NCBI GenBank assembly: GCA_005880525.1
Contig: VBFW01000052.1
Location: 1-11,112 of the forward strand
Length of the DNA: 11,112 nt
Direction of reading: 5' to 3'
Origin: Chloroflexota bacterium
Lineage (GTDB): Bacteria > Chloroflexota > Dormibacteria > Dormibacterales > Dormibacteraceae
Part shown: positions 1 through 6,951 of the stretch, in pieces
Layout: the number at the start of each line of letters is the position of its first letter
Position numbering within the stretch: position 1 is the stretch's first letter
Program-made: the position numbers and the translations under genes
The notes under the pieces: model-generated
The model's input: only the letters and a program-made list of their open reading frames with translations
The model's database searches: none
What the model was told of the DNA's origin: nothing

Positions 1-19
1 ATCCGCCACGAGCCGAACT

Positions 20-25
20 TACACT
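20..25 (+). promoter_or_regulatory. Candidate -10 element (TACACT) of the ligase-leu operon
   Basis: TACACT fits the TANNNT pattern of a -10 hexamer and ends 8 bases before the ATG at 34. Transcription would then begin at or next to the start codon, giving a leaderless mRNA. No clear Shine-Dalgarno site stands at a usable distance. The -35 region would lie at or beyond the window edge, so the promoter cannot be judged in full. Confidence 0.35.
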
Positions 26-33
26 CTCGGAAG

Positions 34-1566
34 ATGAGCAGCCTGGAGGTGCCCGAGCGCTACAACGTCGCGGCCGACCTGCTGCAGCGCAACCTGAAGG
101 CCGGCCGGGGCAAGAAGGTCGCCATCCACCACGCCGGCGGCGAGGTCACGTACGACGAGCTGCACCGCCTGGCGGCGGGAGCGGGCCGAGCGCTGCTCGA
201 CCACGGCGTCCGGCGCGAGGAGCGAGTCCTCATCGCCGCCTTTGACTCGCCGGGCTGGGTGGCAGCGTTCCTCGGCGCGGGTCTCATCGGCGCGGTGCCG
301 GTGCCGGTCAACCCGCTGCTGCAGCGGTCCGAGGACTACGACCACTTCATCGAGGATTCGCTCGCGCGCGTGATCGTGGTCGATGGCAACACCGACGAGA
401 AGCTCAAGGCGGCCGCGGACAGGGCGCAGGCCAGGCCGCGCATCGTCCGCACCGATCACCTCCAGCCGAGCGAAGAGCTGAAGGCTGCGGCGACGCGCCG
501 CGACGACATGGCATTCTGGCTCTACAGCTCCGGCTCGACCGGCAAGCCGAAGGCGGTCGTGCACCTGCAGCACGACATCCCATACACATGCGTCACCTAC
601 GCGGAGCAGGTGCTGGGGATCAAGGAGTCCGACACCACGTTCTCGACCACCGGACTCTTCCACGCGTACGGCTTCGGCAACAACCTGACGTTTCCGTACT
701 GGTTCGGCGCATCGACGGTGCTTCATGCGGGTCGCAGCACGCCGCAGACCGTGCTCGACACCATCGAGAAGCGCAGGCCGACCCTGTTCTTCTCCGCGCC
801 GACCCTCTACAACGCCATCCTCAACTTCGAAGGCTCGAAGCAGCGCGACCTGTCGTCGATCCGCCACTGCGTGGCGGCGGCCGAGTCGCTGCCGGCCGAG
901 GTGTGGAAGCGCTGGAAGGAGGCCTACGGCCTGACCATCATCGACGGGGTCGGCTCGACCGAGATGCTGCACATCTACTGCTCGAACCGCGTCGACGACG
1001 TGCGGCCCGGTTCGAGCGGCAAGCCGGTGCCCGGCTACGAGCTCAAGATCCTCGACCCCGACGGCAAGCCGGTGCCGGCGGGAGAGGCGGGCGACCTCTA
1101 CGTCAAGGGCGACAGCGCGCTCGCGCTGTACTGGGCCCAGCACGAGAAGTCGAAGCGCAGCATCCTCGGTGACTGGTTCTTCAGCGGGGACCGCTACCGC
1201 GTCGACGCCGACGGCTATTACTGGTATGAAGGCCGATCCGACGACATGATCAAGGTGAGTGGCCTGTGGGTCTCACCGGTGGAGATCGAATCCGCTCTGC
1301 TTGAGCACAAAGCGGTGGCCGAAAGCGCAGTAGTTGGTGTCAGCGTCGAGGGATTCACTCGGATCAAGGCCTTTGTGATCGCGAAAAGTGATGCGGTCAC
1401 GGGTGATGCGCTGGCGTCGGAATTGCAAGAGCACTGCAAGACACGCCTGCAGCGCTTCCAGTACCCGCACCTGATCGAGTTCGTGCCCGAGCTGCCGAAG
1501 ACGGTGACCGGCAAGATCCAGCGCTACAAGCTGCGTGAGGCTGCGCCGGAGAAGACCCCTGCCTAA
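34..1566 (+). CDS. Benzoate-CoA ligase-family acyl/aryl-CoA synthetase
   Basis: This 510-residue protein is a complete ANL-superfamily adenylating enzyme, which activates a carboxylic acid to an acyl-adenylate and then to a CoA thioester in the cytoplasm. The phosphate-binding loop YSSGSTGKPK lies at residues 164-173. The GSTE motif is at 307-310 and the FSGDRYR motif has its ribose-binding Asp at 386. The hinge stretch GRSDDMIKVSG follows, and the catalytic C-terminal Lys is residue 494 in TGKIQR. The mid-part, with LFHAYGFGNNLTFP and the APTLYN motif, resembles benzoate-CoA ligases rather than acetyl-CoA synthetases, and the length fits that family. The exact acid is unknown: benzoate, a substituted aromatic or a branched acid are all possible. 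The gene overlaps the start of leuB and appears to head the operon. Codons at about 1288-1440 are less GC-rich than the rest. Confidence 0.93.
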   Translation: MSSLEVPERYNVAADLLQRNLKAGRGKKVAIHHAGGEVTYDELHRLAAGAGRALLDHGVRREERVLIAAFDSPGWVAAFLGAGLIGAVPVPVNPLLQRSEDYDHFIEDSLARVIVVDGNTDEKLKAAADRAQARPRIVRTDHLQPSEELKAAATRRDDMAFWLYSSGSTGKPKAVVHLQHDIPYTCVTYAEQVLGIKESDTTFSTTGLFHAYGFGNNLTFPYWFGASTVLHAGRSTPQTVLDTIEKRRPTLFFSAPTLYNAILNFEGSKQRDLSSIRHCVAAAESLPAEVWKRWKEAYGLTIIDGVGSTEMLHIYCSNRVDDVRPGSSGKPVPGYELKILDPDGKPVPAGEAGDLYVKGDSALALYWAQHEKSKRSILGDWFFSGDRYRVDADGYYWYEGRSDDMIKVSGLWVSPVEIESALLEHKAVAESAVVGVSVEGFTRIKAFVIAKSDAVTGDALASELQEHCKTRLQRFQYPHLIEFVPELPKTVTGKIQRYKLREAAPEKTPA

Positions 1567-2590
1567 GCACATCGCCGTCGTGCCCTGCGATGGCGCCGGC
1601 AAGGAGGTCGTCCCGGAGGCGGTAAAGGTGTTGCGCGGGGTTGGCGCTGACCTCGAGTTCGAGGACTTCGACATCGACGCTGACTCCTACCTGCGCACCG
1701 GAGTCGCCATCCCTGATGCCACCTGGAAGGACCTCCAGGCCGCCGACTCGATCCTGTTCGGCGCGGTCGGCGACCCAAGGGTGCCCGACCCGAAATATCT
1801 CCATGGCGTGCTGCTGCGGCTGCGCTTCGAGCTCGACCTGTACGTCAACCTGCGTCCCGCCAAGCTCTACGACGATCGCCTCTCACCCCTCCGGCGCGAG
1901 GACCGCAGAAAGGTCGACCTCGTGGTCGTGCGTGAGAACACAGAAGGTGCCTATGTCGGCATGGGCGGGCGCTTCAAGCAGGGCACCCCTGACGAGATCG
2001 CGACGCAGGAGGACATCAACACCTACGCCGGCGTCACCCGCATCGTCGAGTACGCGTTCGAGCTGGCGAAACGCGAGGTCGTGATGGTGGACAAGTCCAA
2101 CGCGATGACCTACGCGGGCGGTTTATGGCAGGAGCGCTGGAAGGCGATCGCGAAGGCTCATCCGAACCTCAAGACGCGCCATCTCTTCGTGGACGCGGCG
2201 GCCATGCAGCTGGTGAAGGACCCGAGCCAGTTCGAGGTCATCGTCACCGGGAATCTCTTCGGGGACATCCTCAGCGACCTCACGGCCGAGCTGGTCGGCG
2301 GGATGGGCATCGCACCCTCGGCCAACCTCAACCCCAAGACCGGTCGTGGCCTCTTCGAACCCGTGCACGGCACCGCACCCGACATCGCGGGCAAGGGCGT
2401 CGTCAACCCGATCGGGGCGATTCTAAGCGCCGGTATGATGATCCGACACCTGGGTCATAGAGAAATGGCAGACGCGATCGAGGGTGCGGTCGAATCGGCC
2501 ATTCGCGCGGGCGACTGCACCCGCGACCTTGGCGGCAGCCTGTCCACCTCGCAAGCAGGCGACGCCGTGGTGAAGAGGCTGAAGGACTAG
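1535..2590 (+). CDS. leuB: 3-isopropylmalate dehydrogenase (LeuB-type)
   Basis: This NAD-dependent beta-decarboxylating dehydrogenase converts 3-isopropylmalate to 2-oxoisocaproate in leucine synthesis. Counting from the GTG at 1535 (351 residues), the expected active-site residues are present: Arg97 and Arg107 in LRLRFEL and NLRPAK, Arg133 in RENTEG, Tyr140, Lys187 in DKSNAM, Asp220, and Asp244/Asp248 in FGDILSD. The cofactor loop HGTAPDIAGKG lies at 279-288. LLRLRFELD and the GGSLSTS tail match actinobacterial-type LeuB, while RENTEG also occurs in homoisocitrate and tartrate dehydrogenases, so a related substrate is possible. The N-terminal GDGIG motif reads CDGAG. The start is uncertain: the GTG overlaps the ligase by 32 bases and adds an Arg-rich leader, whereas a CTG at 1559 has GGAG about 8 bases upstream and would begin close to the usual family N-terminus. 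Confidence 0.9.
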   Translation: MRLRRRRPLPKHIAVVPCDGAGKEVVPEAVKVLRGVGADLEFEDFDIDADSYLRTGVAIPDATWKDLQAADSILFGAVGDPRVPDPKYLHGVLLRLRFELDLYVNLRPAKLYDDRLSPLRREDRRKVDLVVVRENTEGAYVGMGGRFKQGTPDEIATQEDINTYAGVTRIVEYAFELAKREVVMVDKSNAMTYAGGLWQERWKAIAKAHPNLKTRHLFVDAAAMQLVKDPSQFEVIVTGNLFGDILSDLTAELVGGMGIAPSANLNPKTGRGLFEPVHGTAPDIAGKGVVNPIGAILSAGMMIRHLGHREMADAIEGAVESAIRAGDCTRDLGGSLSTSQAGDAVVKRLKD

Positions 2591-2596
2591 AGACAG

Positions 2597-3737
2597 ATGG
2601 GCATGACGATGACCGAGAAGATCCTGGCCCGAGGGGCCGGGCGCGAGAGCGTCAAGCCCGGTGACCTGGTGCTGGCCAAGGTCGACTTCGCGATGGGGCA
2701 CGACCTCACCATCCCGCCGGCCGGAAGGATCATGCGGGAGCAGATGGGCGCCGAGAAGATCTGGGACCCGGACCGCGTGGCCGTTACGCAGGACCACTTC
2801 CAGCCGGCGAAGGACGCGGCCAGCGCCACCCTCGGGCGGCTGACGCGCGAGTTCTCACACGAGATGGGAATCAAGTGGTACTTCGAGGTGGGGCAGGGCG
2901 GCATCTGCCATACCGTGCTGCCAGAGCACGGGCTGGTGCTACCTGGTGAGCTGGTCGTAGGCGCCGACTCGCACAGCTGTACCTATGGGGCCCTCAACAA
3001 CTTCGCGACCGGAATCGGCTCGACCGACCTCGCGTGCGTGCTGGCGCTGGGCGAGCTGTGGTTCCGCGTTCCGGAGACGCTGAAGTTCGTCTATCACAAC
3101 CGCTTGAAGGAGTGGGTCGAGGCGAAGGACCTCATCCTTTATGTGATCGGCCAGATCGGCGTGGACGGAGCCCGTTCCAAAGCGATGGAGCACGTGGGCG
3201 AGGCGCTGAAGCACATCGACATGGAGGCGCGGCTGACGATCACCAACATGGCGATCGAGGCCGGCGCCAAGAACGGGATCCTCGAGTTCGACGAGGTGAC
3301 CAAGAAGTATCTCGATGGTCGCGCCAAGCGCGCCTACACGCCGGTGACCTCAGACCCCGACGCCGTCTACGAGAAAGTCTTCGAGTTCGATGTCGAGAAG
3401 GTCGAGCTTGGTGTCGCCAAGCCGATGTCGCCCGACAACTACGCGCCGCTTTCCGAGGTCGCGGGCACCCGGCTCGACCATCATCGGCACATTCCTCGCC
3501 GCCGGCGCTGCGTGGACGACCGCCACCTGCGGCGCGTGCCTGGGCGGGCACATGGGAGTGCTCGGTGACGGCGAGGTGTGCCTGAGCACCACCAATCGCA
3601 ATTTCCCCGGCCGCATGGGGCACCCGAAGGCGCAGGTGTACCTCTCCAATCCGGCGGTCGCGGCCGCGAGCGCGGTGACGGGCGTGATCACTCACCCGAG
3701 CGAGGTCCTCAAGCACCTGCCGGCCGAGGTCGCATGA
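2597..3737 (+). pseudogene. leuC: 3-isopropylmalate dehydratase large subunit, with internal deletion and frameshift
   Basis: LeuC is the iron-sulphur subunit of isopropylmalate isomerase and works with LeuD. The frame from ATG 2597 matches LeuC for about 294 residues, including FEVGQGGICHTVLPEHG (96-112) and the VGADSHSCTYG loop (121-131). At about 3478-3480 the homology jumps to another frame, which reads IIGTFLAAGAAW, the TCGACLGGHMG cluster motif, and a normal C-terminus ending at 3737. The original frame instead runs into unrelated residues and stops at 3568. Family members carry about 50 residues between these points, including the first cluster cysteine in the (F/I)GSCTNGR motif, and these are absent here. 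A single missing block of 3n+2 bases (roughly 145-150) would explain both the gap and the frame change. As read, the product cannot build its 4Fe-4S cluster. A real deletion and an assembly collapse cannot be told apart here. It lies 6 bases after leuB. Confidence 0.88.
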
Positions 3738-3823
3738 GCCCGGGTTCCGGTTTTGCGCGCAATCACACGTTATTCGTGCCGAATTCCCTGCTTTCGTGCG
3801 CAAAAGCAGGTTTGGTGCCATGA
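3734..3823 (+). CDS. Possible 29-residue linker peptide between leuC and leuD
   Basis: A short open frame exactly fills the leuC-leuD gap. Its ATG (3734-3736) overlaps the leuC stop as ATGA, and its TGA (3821-3823) overlaps the leuD ATG as ATGA, so ribosomes could pass from leuC through it into leuD. GAGG lies a few bases before its start. The peptide has four Leu in 29 residues, each with a different codon: TTA, CTG, CTT and TTG. Three of these are codons the surrounding GC-rich genes avoid. The frame also covers a hairpin at 3787-3810. It resembles no protein family I know. It may be a coupling or leader peptide, or simply a stop-free gap, since short open frames are common in GC-rich DNA. 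Confidence 0.35.
   Translation: MSPGSGFARNHTLFVPNSLLSCAKAGLVP
3787..3810 (+). promoter_or_regulatory. Hairpin covering the leuD ribosome-binding region
   Basis: CCTGCTTT (3787-3794) and AAAGCAGG (3803-3810) form a perfect 8-bp stem around an 8-base loop. The right arm includes the only AGG upstream of the leuD ATG at 3820, so folding would hide the likely Shine-Dalgarno bases. A competing perfect 8-bp pairing joins TTTTGCGC (3751-3758) to GCGCAAAA (3798-3805). The two structures share 3803-3805 and cannot form together. The pairing is visible in the sequence; any role in controlling leuD is inference. Confidence 0.4.
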
Positions 3824-4362
3824 CGTTCCCCAAGGTCCTGCGCGGCAAGGCCTGGAAGTTCGGCGCCAACATCGACACCGACCAGATCATCCCGGCCAAG
3901 TACGCCATCTACTCGCTCGACGAGAAAGAGCTCGGCAAGCACGCGATGGAGGGCGTGCCGGGTCGCGAGACCTGGGCGTCGCAGGTGACGGCCGGAGACA
4001 TCCTGGTCGCCGACTCGAACTTCGGCTGCGGCTCGTCGCGCGAGATCGCGCCGGTCGCGATCCGCGGCGCGGGCATATCGCTGGTGATCGCGGACTCCTA
4101 CGCGCGCATCTTCTTCCGCAACGCGATCAACATGGGCTATCCCATCCTGCAATCGCCGCAGGCGGCTGAAGCCGTGCAGGAAGGCGACGAGCTCGAGGTC
4201 GACCTCGAGGAAGGCATCATCCGCAACTTCACACGCGGCGACGAGTATCGCTGCGAGGCATTTCCAGCGTTCATGAACGAGCTCCTGCGCATGGGCGGGC
4301 TCGTGCCGTGGGTGCGCAAGCGTCTGGCGGAGCGGCGCAAGACCGCGAAAGCAGCGTCGTAA
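3820..4362 (+). CDS. leuD: 3-isopropylmalate dehydratase small subunit
   Basis: LeuD is the swivelling substrate-binding subunit of isopropylmalate isomerase and pairs with LeuC. From ATG 3820 the protein has 180 residues, with FGANIDTDQIIPAKY at 14-28, the SNFGCGSSREIAP substrate loop at 66-78, and YARIFFRNAINMG at 94-106. All are hallmarks of the short archaeal/HacB-like LeuD type. This start gives the usual family N-terminus. A GTG at 3796 in the same frame would add eight basic residues and lies inside the hairpin loop, so I prefer the ATG. The tail after residue 168 (RKRLAERRKTAKAAS) is a basic extension. The gene looks intact, but its partner leuC is broken as read, so a functional isomerase would need an intact large subunit. 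Confidence 0.93.
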   Translation: MTFPKVLRGKAWKFGANIDTDQIIPAKYAIYSLDEKELGKHAMEGVPGRETWASQVTAGDILVADSNFGCGSSREIAPVAIRGAGISLVIADSYARIFFRNAINMGYPILQSPQAAEAVQEGDELEVDLEEGIIRNFTRGDEYRCEAFPAFMNELLRMGGLVPWVRKRLAERRKTAKAAS

Positions 4363-4401
4363 GTTGGACGGCTCTAAACCTGTCGACCTGAGCTCGCGCG
4401 C

Positions 4402-5607
4402 ATGCTCTCGGACATCGGCGTCCACATCATGGACGTCGGATTCCCCTACGTCTCCGAAGGCGAGCGCGAAACGCTGCGGCTCGTGCTCGAAGGCCGCAAG
4501 CGCGGCGAGCTAAGGGCCGACCTCGAGGTCGTCTGCATGATGCGCAGCACCAAGGGCGACATCGACGCGACGATGCAGGTGATCGATTCGCTCGGCCACA
4601 AGCGCGACGAGGTGACCTACTTCGTCTTCACGTCGGCCTCCGACCTGCACGTGAAGTACAAGCTCGGCAAGACACTGCTGCACCGCGAGGGAATCCCCGA
4701 GTCTGAATGGCTCGAGCTGCCCGTCTCTCACTACCGGGCGGCGAACCTCCGGATGATGTGCGACGCGATCGCCTATGCGCGCTCGCAGGGCGCGACCTCG
4801 ATCGAGTTCGGCGGGGAGGACGGCAGCCGCGCCGACGTGGACTACATCGCGGAGATCCACCGTGAGGGCTTGAAGGCCGGAGGGACGAGGCCTTCGACCC
4901 CCGACACCGTCGGCTGCTACTCGCCTTACGCGGTGCGCGAGTACATCCCGAAGATCAAGGCGGCCGCGCCCGACGCGCCGCTCGTCGTCCACTTCCACAA
5001 CGACCTGGGCATCGGCGCGTGGAACACGGTGACCGCGCTGGGCTCGGGCGCCGAGGTGTTCACGACCAGCGTCAACGGAATCGGCGAGCGCACCGGCAAC
5101 GCGCCGATGCACCAGGTGCTGCTGCAGCTGCGCTACCTGTTCGGCATCGAGATCCCGAATTTCAAATACGAGAAGCTGCGCGACCTCGCACGTCACCTGG
5201 AGCGCGTCAGCGGCATTCCGGTGCAGCCGACCGAACCCGGCATCGGGCTCAACGTCTTCTCACACGAGTCAGGCATCCACACCGCGGGCATGCTCATCCA
5301 TCCGGCGATCTACCAGTTCATCCCGCCCGCCGACATGGGGGCGAAGGTCGAGTACGTCTACGGCAAGCACTCGGGCGCGGTGGTCGTCGAGCACGCGCTG
5401 CGCGGCGCGGGCATCACGCCCGAGCCGAAGCTGGTCGCACGCGTCCTCGAAGAGGTGAAGCGAATCCGCGAAGAGCGCGCGGAGCGCGCTGACTTCTCGG
5501 AGTTCCACCGCAATTACTACGAGCACCTCGGGCACCTGGGCCTGACCGCGGCGGAGGTTGTCGACATCGCCCGAGCCATCTCGGCGGACTCGAAGGCCAA
5601 GGGCTGA
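4402..5607 (+). CDS. 2-isopropylmalate/homocitrate synthase-family protein, N-terminus missing
   Basis: This HMGL-like TIM-barrel enzyme condenses acetyl-CoA with a 2-oxoacid; in this operon the obvious product is 2-isopropylmalate. Visible motifs are the barrel segment IMDVGFPYVSEGE (9-21), the metal-binding HFHNDLG (197-203), NGIGERTGNAP (225-235), HESGIHT (288-294) and GKHSG (321-325). It ends at 401 residues, without the long C-terminal leucine-sensing domain of classical LeuA, as in homocitrate synthases and short LeuA-like enzymes. The first strand with the catalytic DTTLRDGEQ motif is absent. Codons just before the ATG read PELAR, which looks like family sequence, but a stop at 4375 closes that frame. 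The 39-base gap after leuD is too short to hold the missing residues. So the 5' end has probably been lost or misassembled, and the product as read should be inactive. No convincing ribosome-binding site precedes the ATG. Confidence 0.85.
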   Translation: MLSDIGVHIMDVGFPYVSEGERETLRLVLEGRKRGELRADLEVVCMMRSTKGDIDATMQVIDSLGHKRDEVTYFVFTSASDLHVKYKLGKTLLHREGIPESEWLELPVSHYRAANLRMMCDAIAYARSQGATSIEFGGEDGSRADVDYIAEIHREGLKAGGTRPSTPDTVGCYSPYAVREYIPKIKAAAPDAPLVVHFHNDLGIGAWNTVTALGSGAEVFTTSVNGIGERTGNAPMHQVLLQLRYLFGIEIPNFKYEKLRDLARHLERVSGIPVQPTEPGIGLNVFSHESGIHTAGMLIHPAIYQFIPPADMGAKVEYVYGKHSGAVVVEHALRGAGITPEPKLVARVLEEVKRIREERAERADFSEFHRNYYEHLGHLGLTAAEVVDIARAISADSKAKG

Positions 5608-6593
5608 TGGCGACCACCACGGCGAAAGACACGGCCACGAAAGAGGAATACCTCCAGCTTCATCGCTGGATGTGCATGGCCAAGGCGCTGGACGACCGCA
5701 TGCACATGCTGGTGAAGCAGGGCCGCGCCCCCTTCGTCGGCTCGAGCCGCGGCCATGAGGGGATCCAGGTCGCGTCCACCGCGGCGCTCGGACCGGACGA
5801 CTGGCTCGTGCCTCACTACCGCGGGCTGGCCAACGCGGTAGTGCGCGGGCTGACGATGCAGGAATGGATGCTGGCCGTCTTTGCCAAGGCCGGCGACCCG
5901 CTGTCGGCGGGTCGCAACATCCCTGGCGGGTGCTACAGCTACCACCGGCTGAAGATCGCGCCGGTGTCGCAGGTTGTGGCGAGCTGGGTCCCCAAGGCGG
6001 CGGGCATCGCCTACGCGGCCAAGCTGCGCGGCGAGGGCAGCGTGACGCTCTGCACGTTCGGCGATGGCGCCACCAGCCAGGGCGCTTTCCACGAGGGCGT
6101 GAACTTTGCCGCGGTGCACAAGCTGCCGGTCGTCTTCGTCTGCGAGAACAACGGCTACGCGATCTCGGTGCCACTCCGTTTGCAGATGCAGAACCCGAAC
6201 GTCGCCGAGCGAGCCGCCGGCTACGGCATCGCCGGCGTGACCGTGGACGGCACCGATGTGCCGGCGTCCTACGCAGTTTGCCGGGAGGCGGTCGGCCGCG
6301 CCCGCCGAGGCGAGGGGCCGACGCTCATCGACGCCAAGATCTGGCGGCTCAACTCGCACACCTCCGAGGACAACCAGGTGAAATACCGCGGGGCGGAGGA
6401 GGTTGCCGAGGCCGCCAACCACGACCCGATCGCGCGCTTCAACGGCTGGCTCACCGATCGGGGCTGGCTTACCGCCGAGGAAGCTGCCGAGGTGCAGAAG
6501 CGGTACGACCTGGAGGCTTCGGAAGCCGCTGATTGGGCGGAGCAGCAACCCGACCCGTCTCCAGACGACGCCCTGAAAAACGTTTTTGCCTGA
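5607..6593 (+). CDS. 2-oxoacid dehydrogenase E1 component, alpha subunit
   Basis: This 328-residue protein is the thiamine-diphosphate-binding alpha chain of a pyruvate or branched-chain 2-oxoacid dehydrogenase, which oxidatively decarboxylates 2-oxoacids to acyl-CoA together with E1 beta, E2 and E3. The cofactor motif runs from GDG (152-154) to NN (181-182). PHYRG is at 69-73, GRNIPGG at 102-108, and the regulatory-loop-like SHTSED at 250-255. The sequence leans towards the branched-chain/acetoin type, but the substrate cannot be fixed. The ATG overlaps the stop of the synthase gene (TGATG), a sign of translational coupling. The expected E1 beta gene does not follow; the next gene is an unrelated disordered protein. 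So the partner chain must be encoded elsewhere, or the operon has lost it. The reading frame looks intact. Confidence 0.9.
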   Translation: MATTTAKDTATKEEYLQLHRWMCMAKALDDRMHMLVKQGRAPFVGSSRGHEGIQVASTAALGPDDWLVPHYRGLANAVVRGLTMQEWMLAVFAKAGDPLSAGRNIPGGCYSYHRLKIAPVSQVVASWVPKAAGIAYAAKLRGEGSVTLCTFGDGATSQGAFHEGVNFAAVHKLPVVFVCENNGYAISVPLRLQMQNPNVAERAAGYGIAGVTVDGTDVPASYAVCREAVGRARRGEGPTLIDAKIWRLNSHTSEDNQVKYRGAEEVAEAANHDPIARFNGWLTDRGWLTAEEAAEVQKRYDLEASEAADWAEQQPDPSPDDALKNVFA

Positions 6594-6615
6594 TCAGAGG
6601 GCCGGTCTTTCAAAA

Positions 6616-6621
6616 TAGACT
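6616..6621 (+). promoter_or_regulatory. Candidate -10 element (TAGACT) before the disordered-protein gene
   Basis: TAGACT lies in a short AT-rich patch just after the E1 alpha stop and ends 10 bases before the GTG at 6632. No ribosome-binding site is seen, so a leaderless transcript is plausible. A convincing -35 at normal spacing is not visible, and TTGCCT at 6586-6591 is too far upstream. Confidence 0.3.
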
Positions 6622-6631
6622 GACCGTCCCA

Positions 6632-6949
6632 GTGGAACCCGACGACCCCGCCAAGACCCCGTCCGACGCCGAGACCAGCCAGATGCCGGCTGTGGCGCCG
6701 GCCAGATCCGGGCCCGAGCCTGTGGTCTGGCCGGAAGACCCATGGGTTGCGGACGGCCGGGCGGCGGACGATCCAAGCCTCGAGAGCGGACCCGGTGTGA
6801 CCTCGCCGGTCGTCCCCGCGTGGCAGGAGCGCATGGCCGGTGAGCCCTCGGTTCCCAACCACCCAGGCATGAACCCGACCGCCGACGACCCCGCGACGGC
6901 GCAATTCCCGACGCGGAGGGCCGGCGAGCCGTCTGAAGAAGCTGTGATG
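6632..6949 (+). CDS. Probable N-terminal part of the disordered protein, in another frame
   Basis: A GTG at 6632 opens 106 codons of acidic, Pro-rich sequence beginning VEPDDPAKTPSDAE and containing short Trp motifs such as VVWPEDPWV and VVPAWQERM. This composition matches the following gene, which has PAWAPQP and PSWAPN. After about 6950 the same frame turns into a long Arg-rich run, the expected out-of-frame reading of a Glu-rich gene, whereas the frame from 6952 continues the acidic style. One missing base, or two extra, near 6947-6954 would join the two into a protein of about 540 residues. The alternative is two separate, coupled genes. I favour one frameshifted gene. Confidence 0.55.
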
Positions 6950-6951
6950 CG

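Noticed and set aside
19..1143. A 374-codon open frame on the minus strand opposite the ligase
   Set aside because: It is the Arg/Val-rich antisense reading of a complete ANL enzyme with all motifs on the plus strand; long antisense frames are common at this GC content.
3034..3585. Alternative plus-strand frame within leuC
   Set aside because: It is Arg/Gly-rich with no motifs, whereas the frame from 2597 matches LeuC closely across this stretch.
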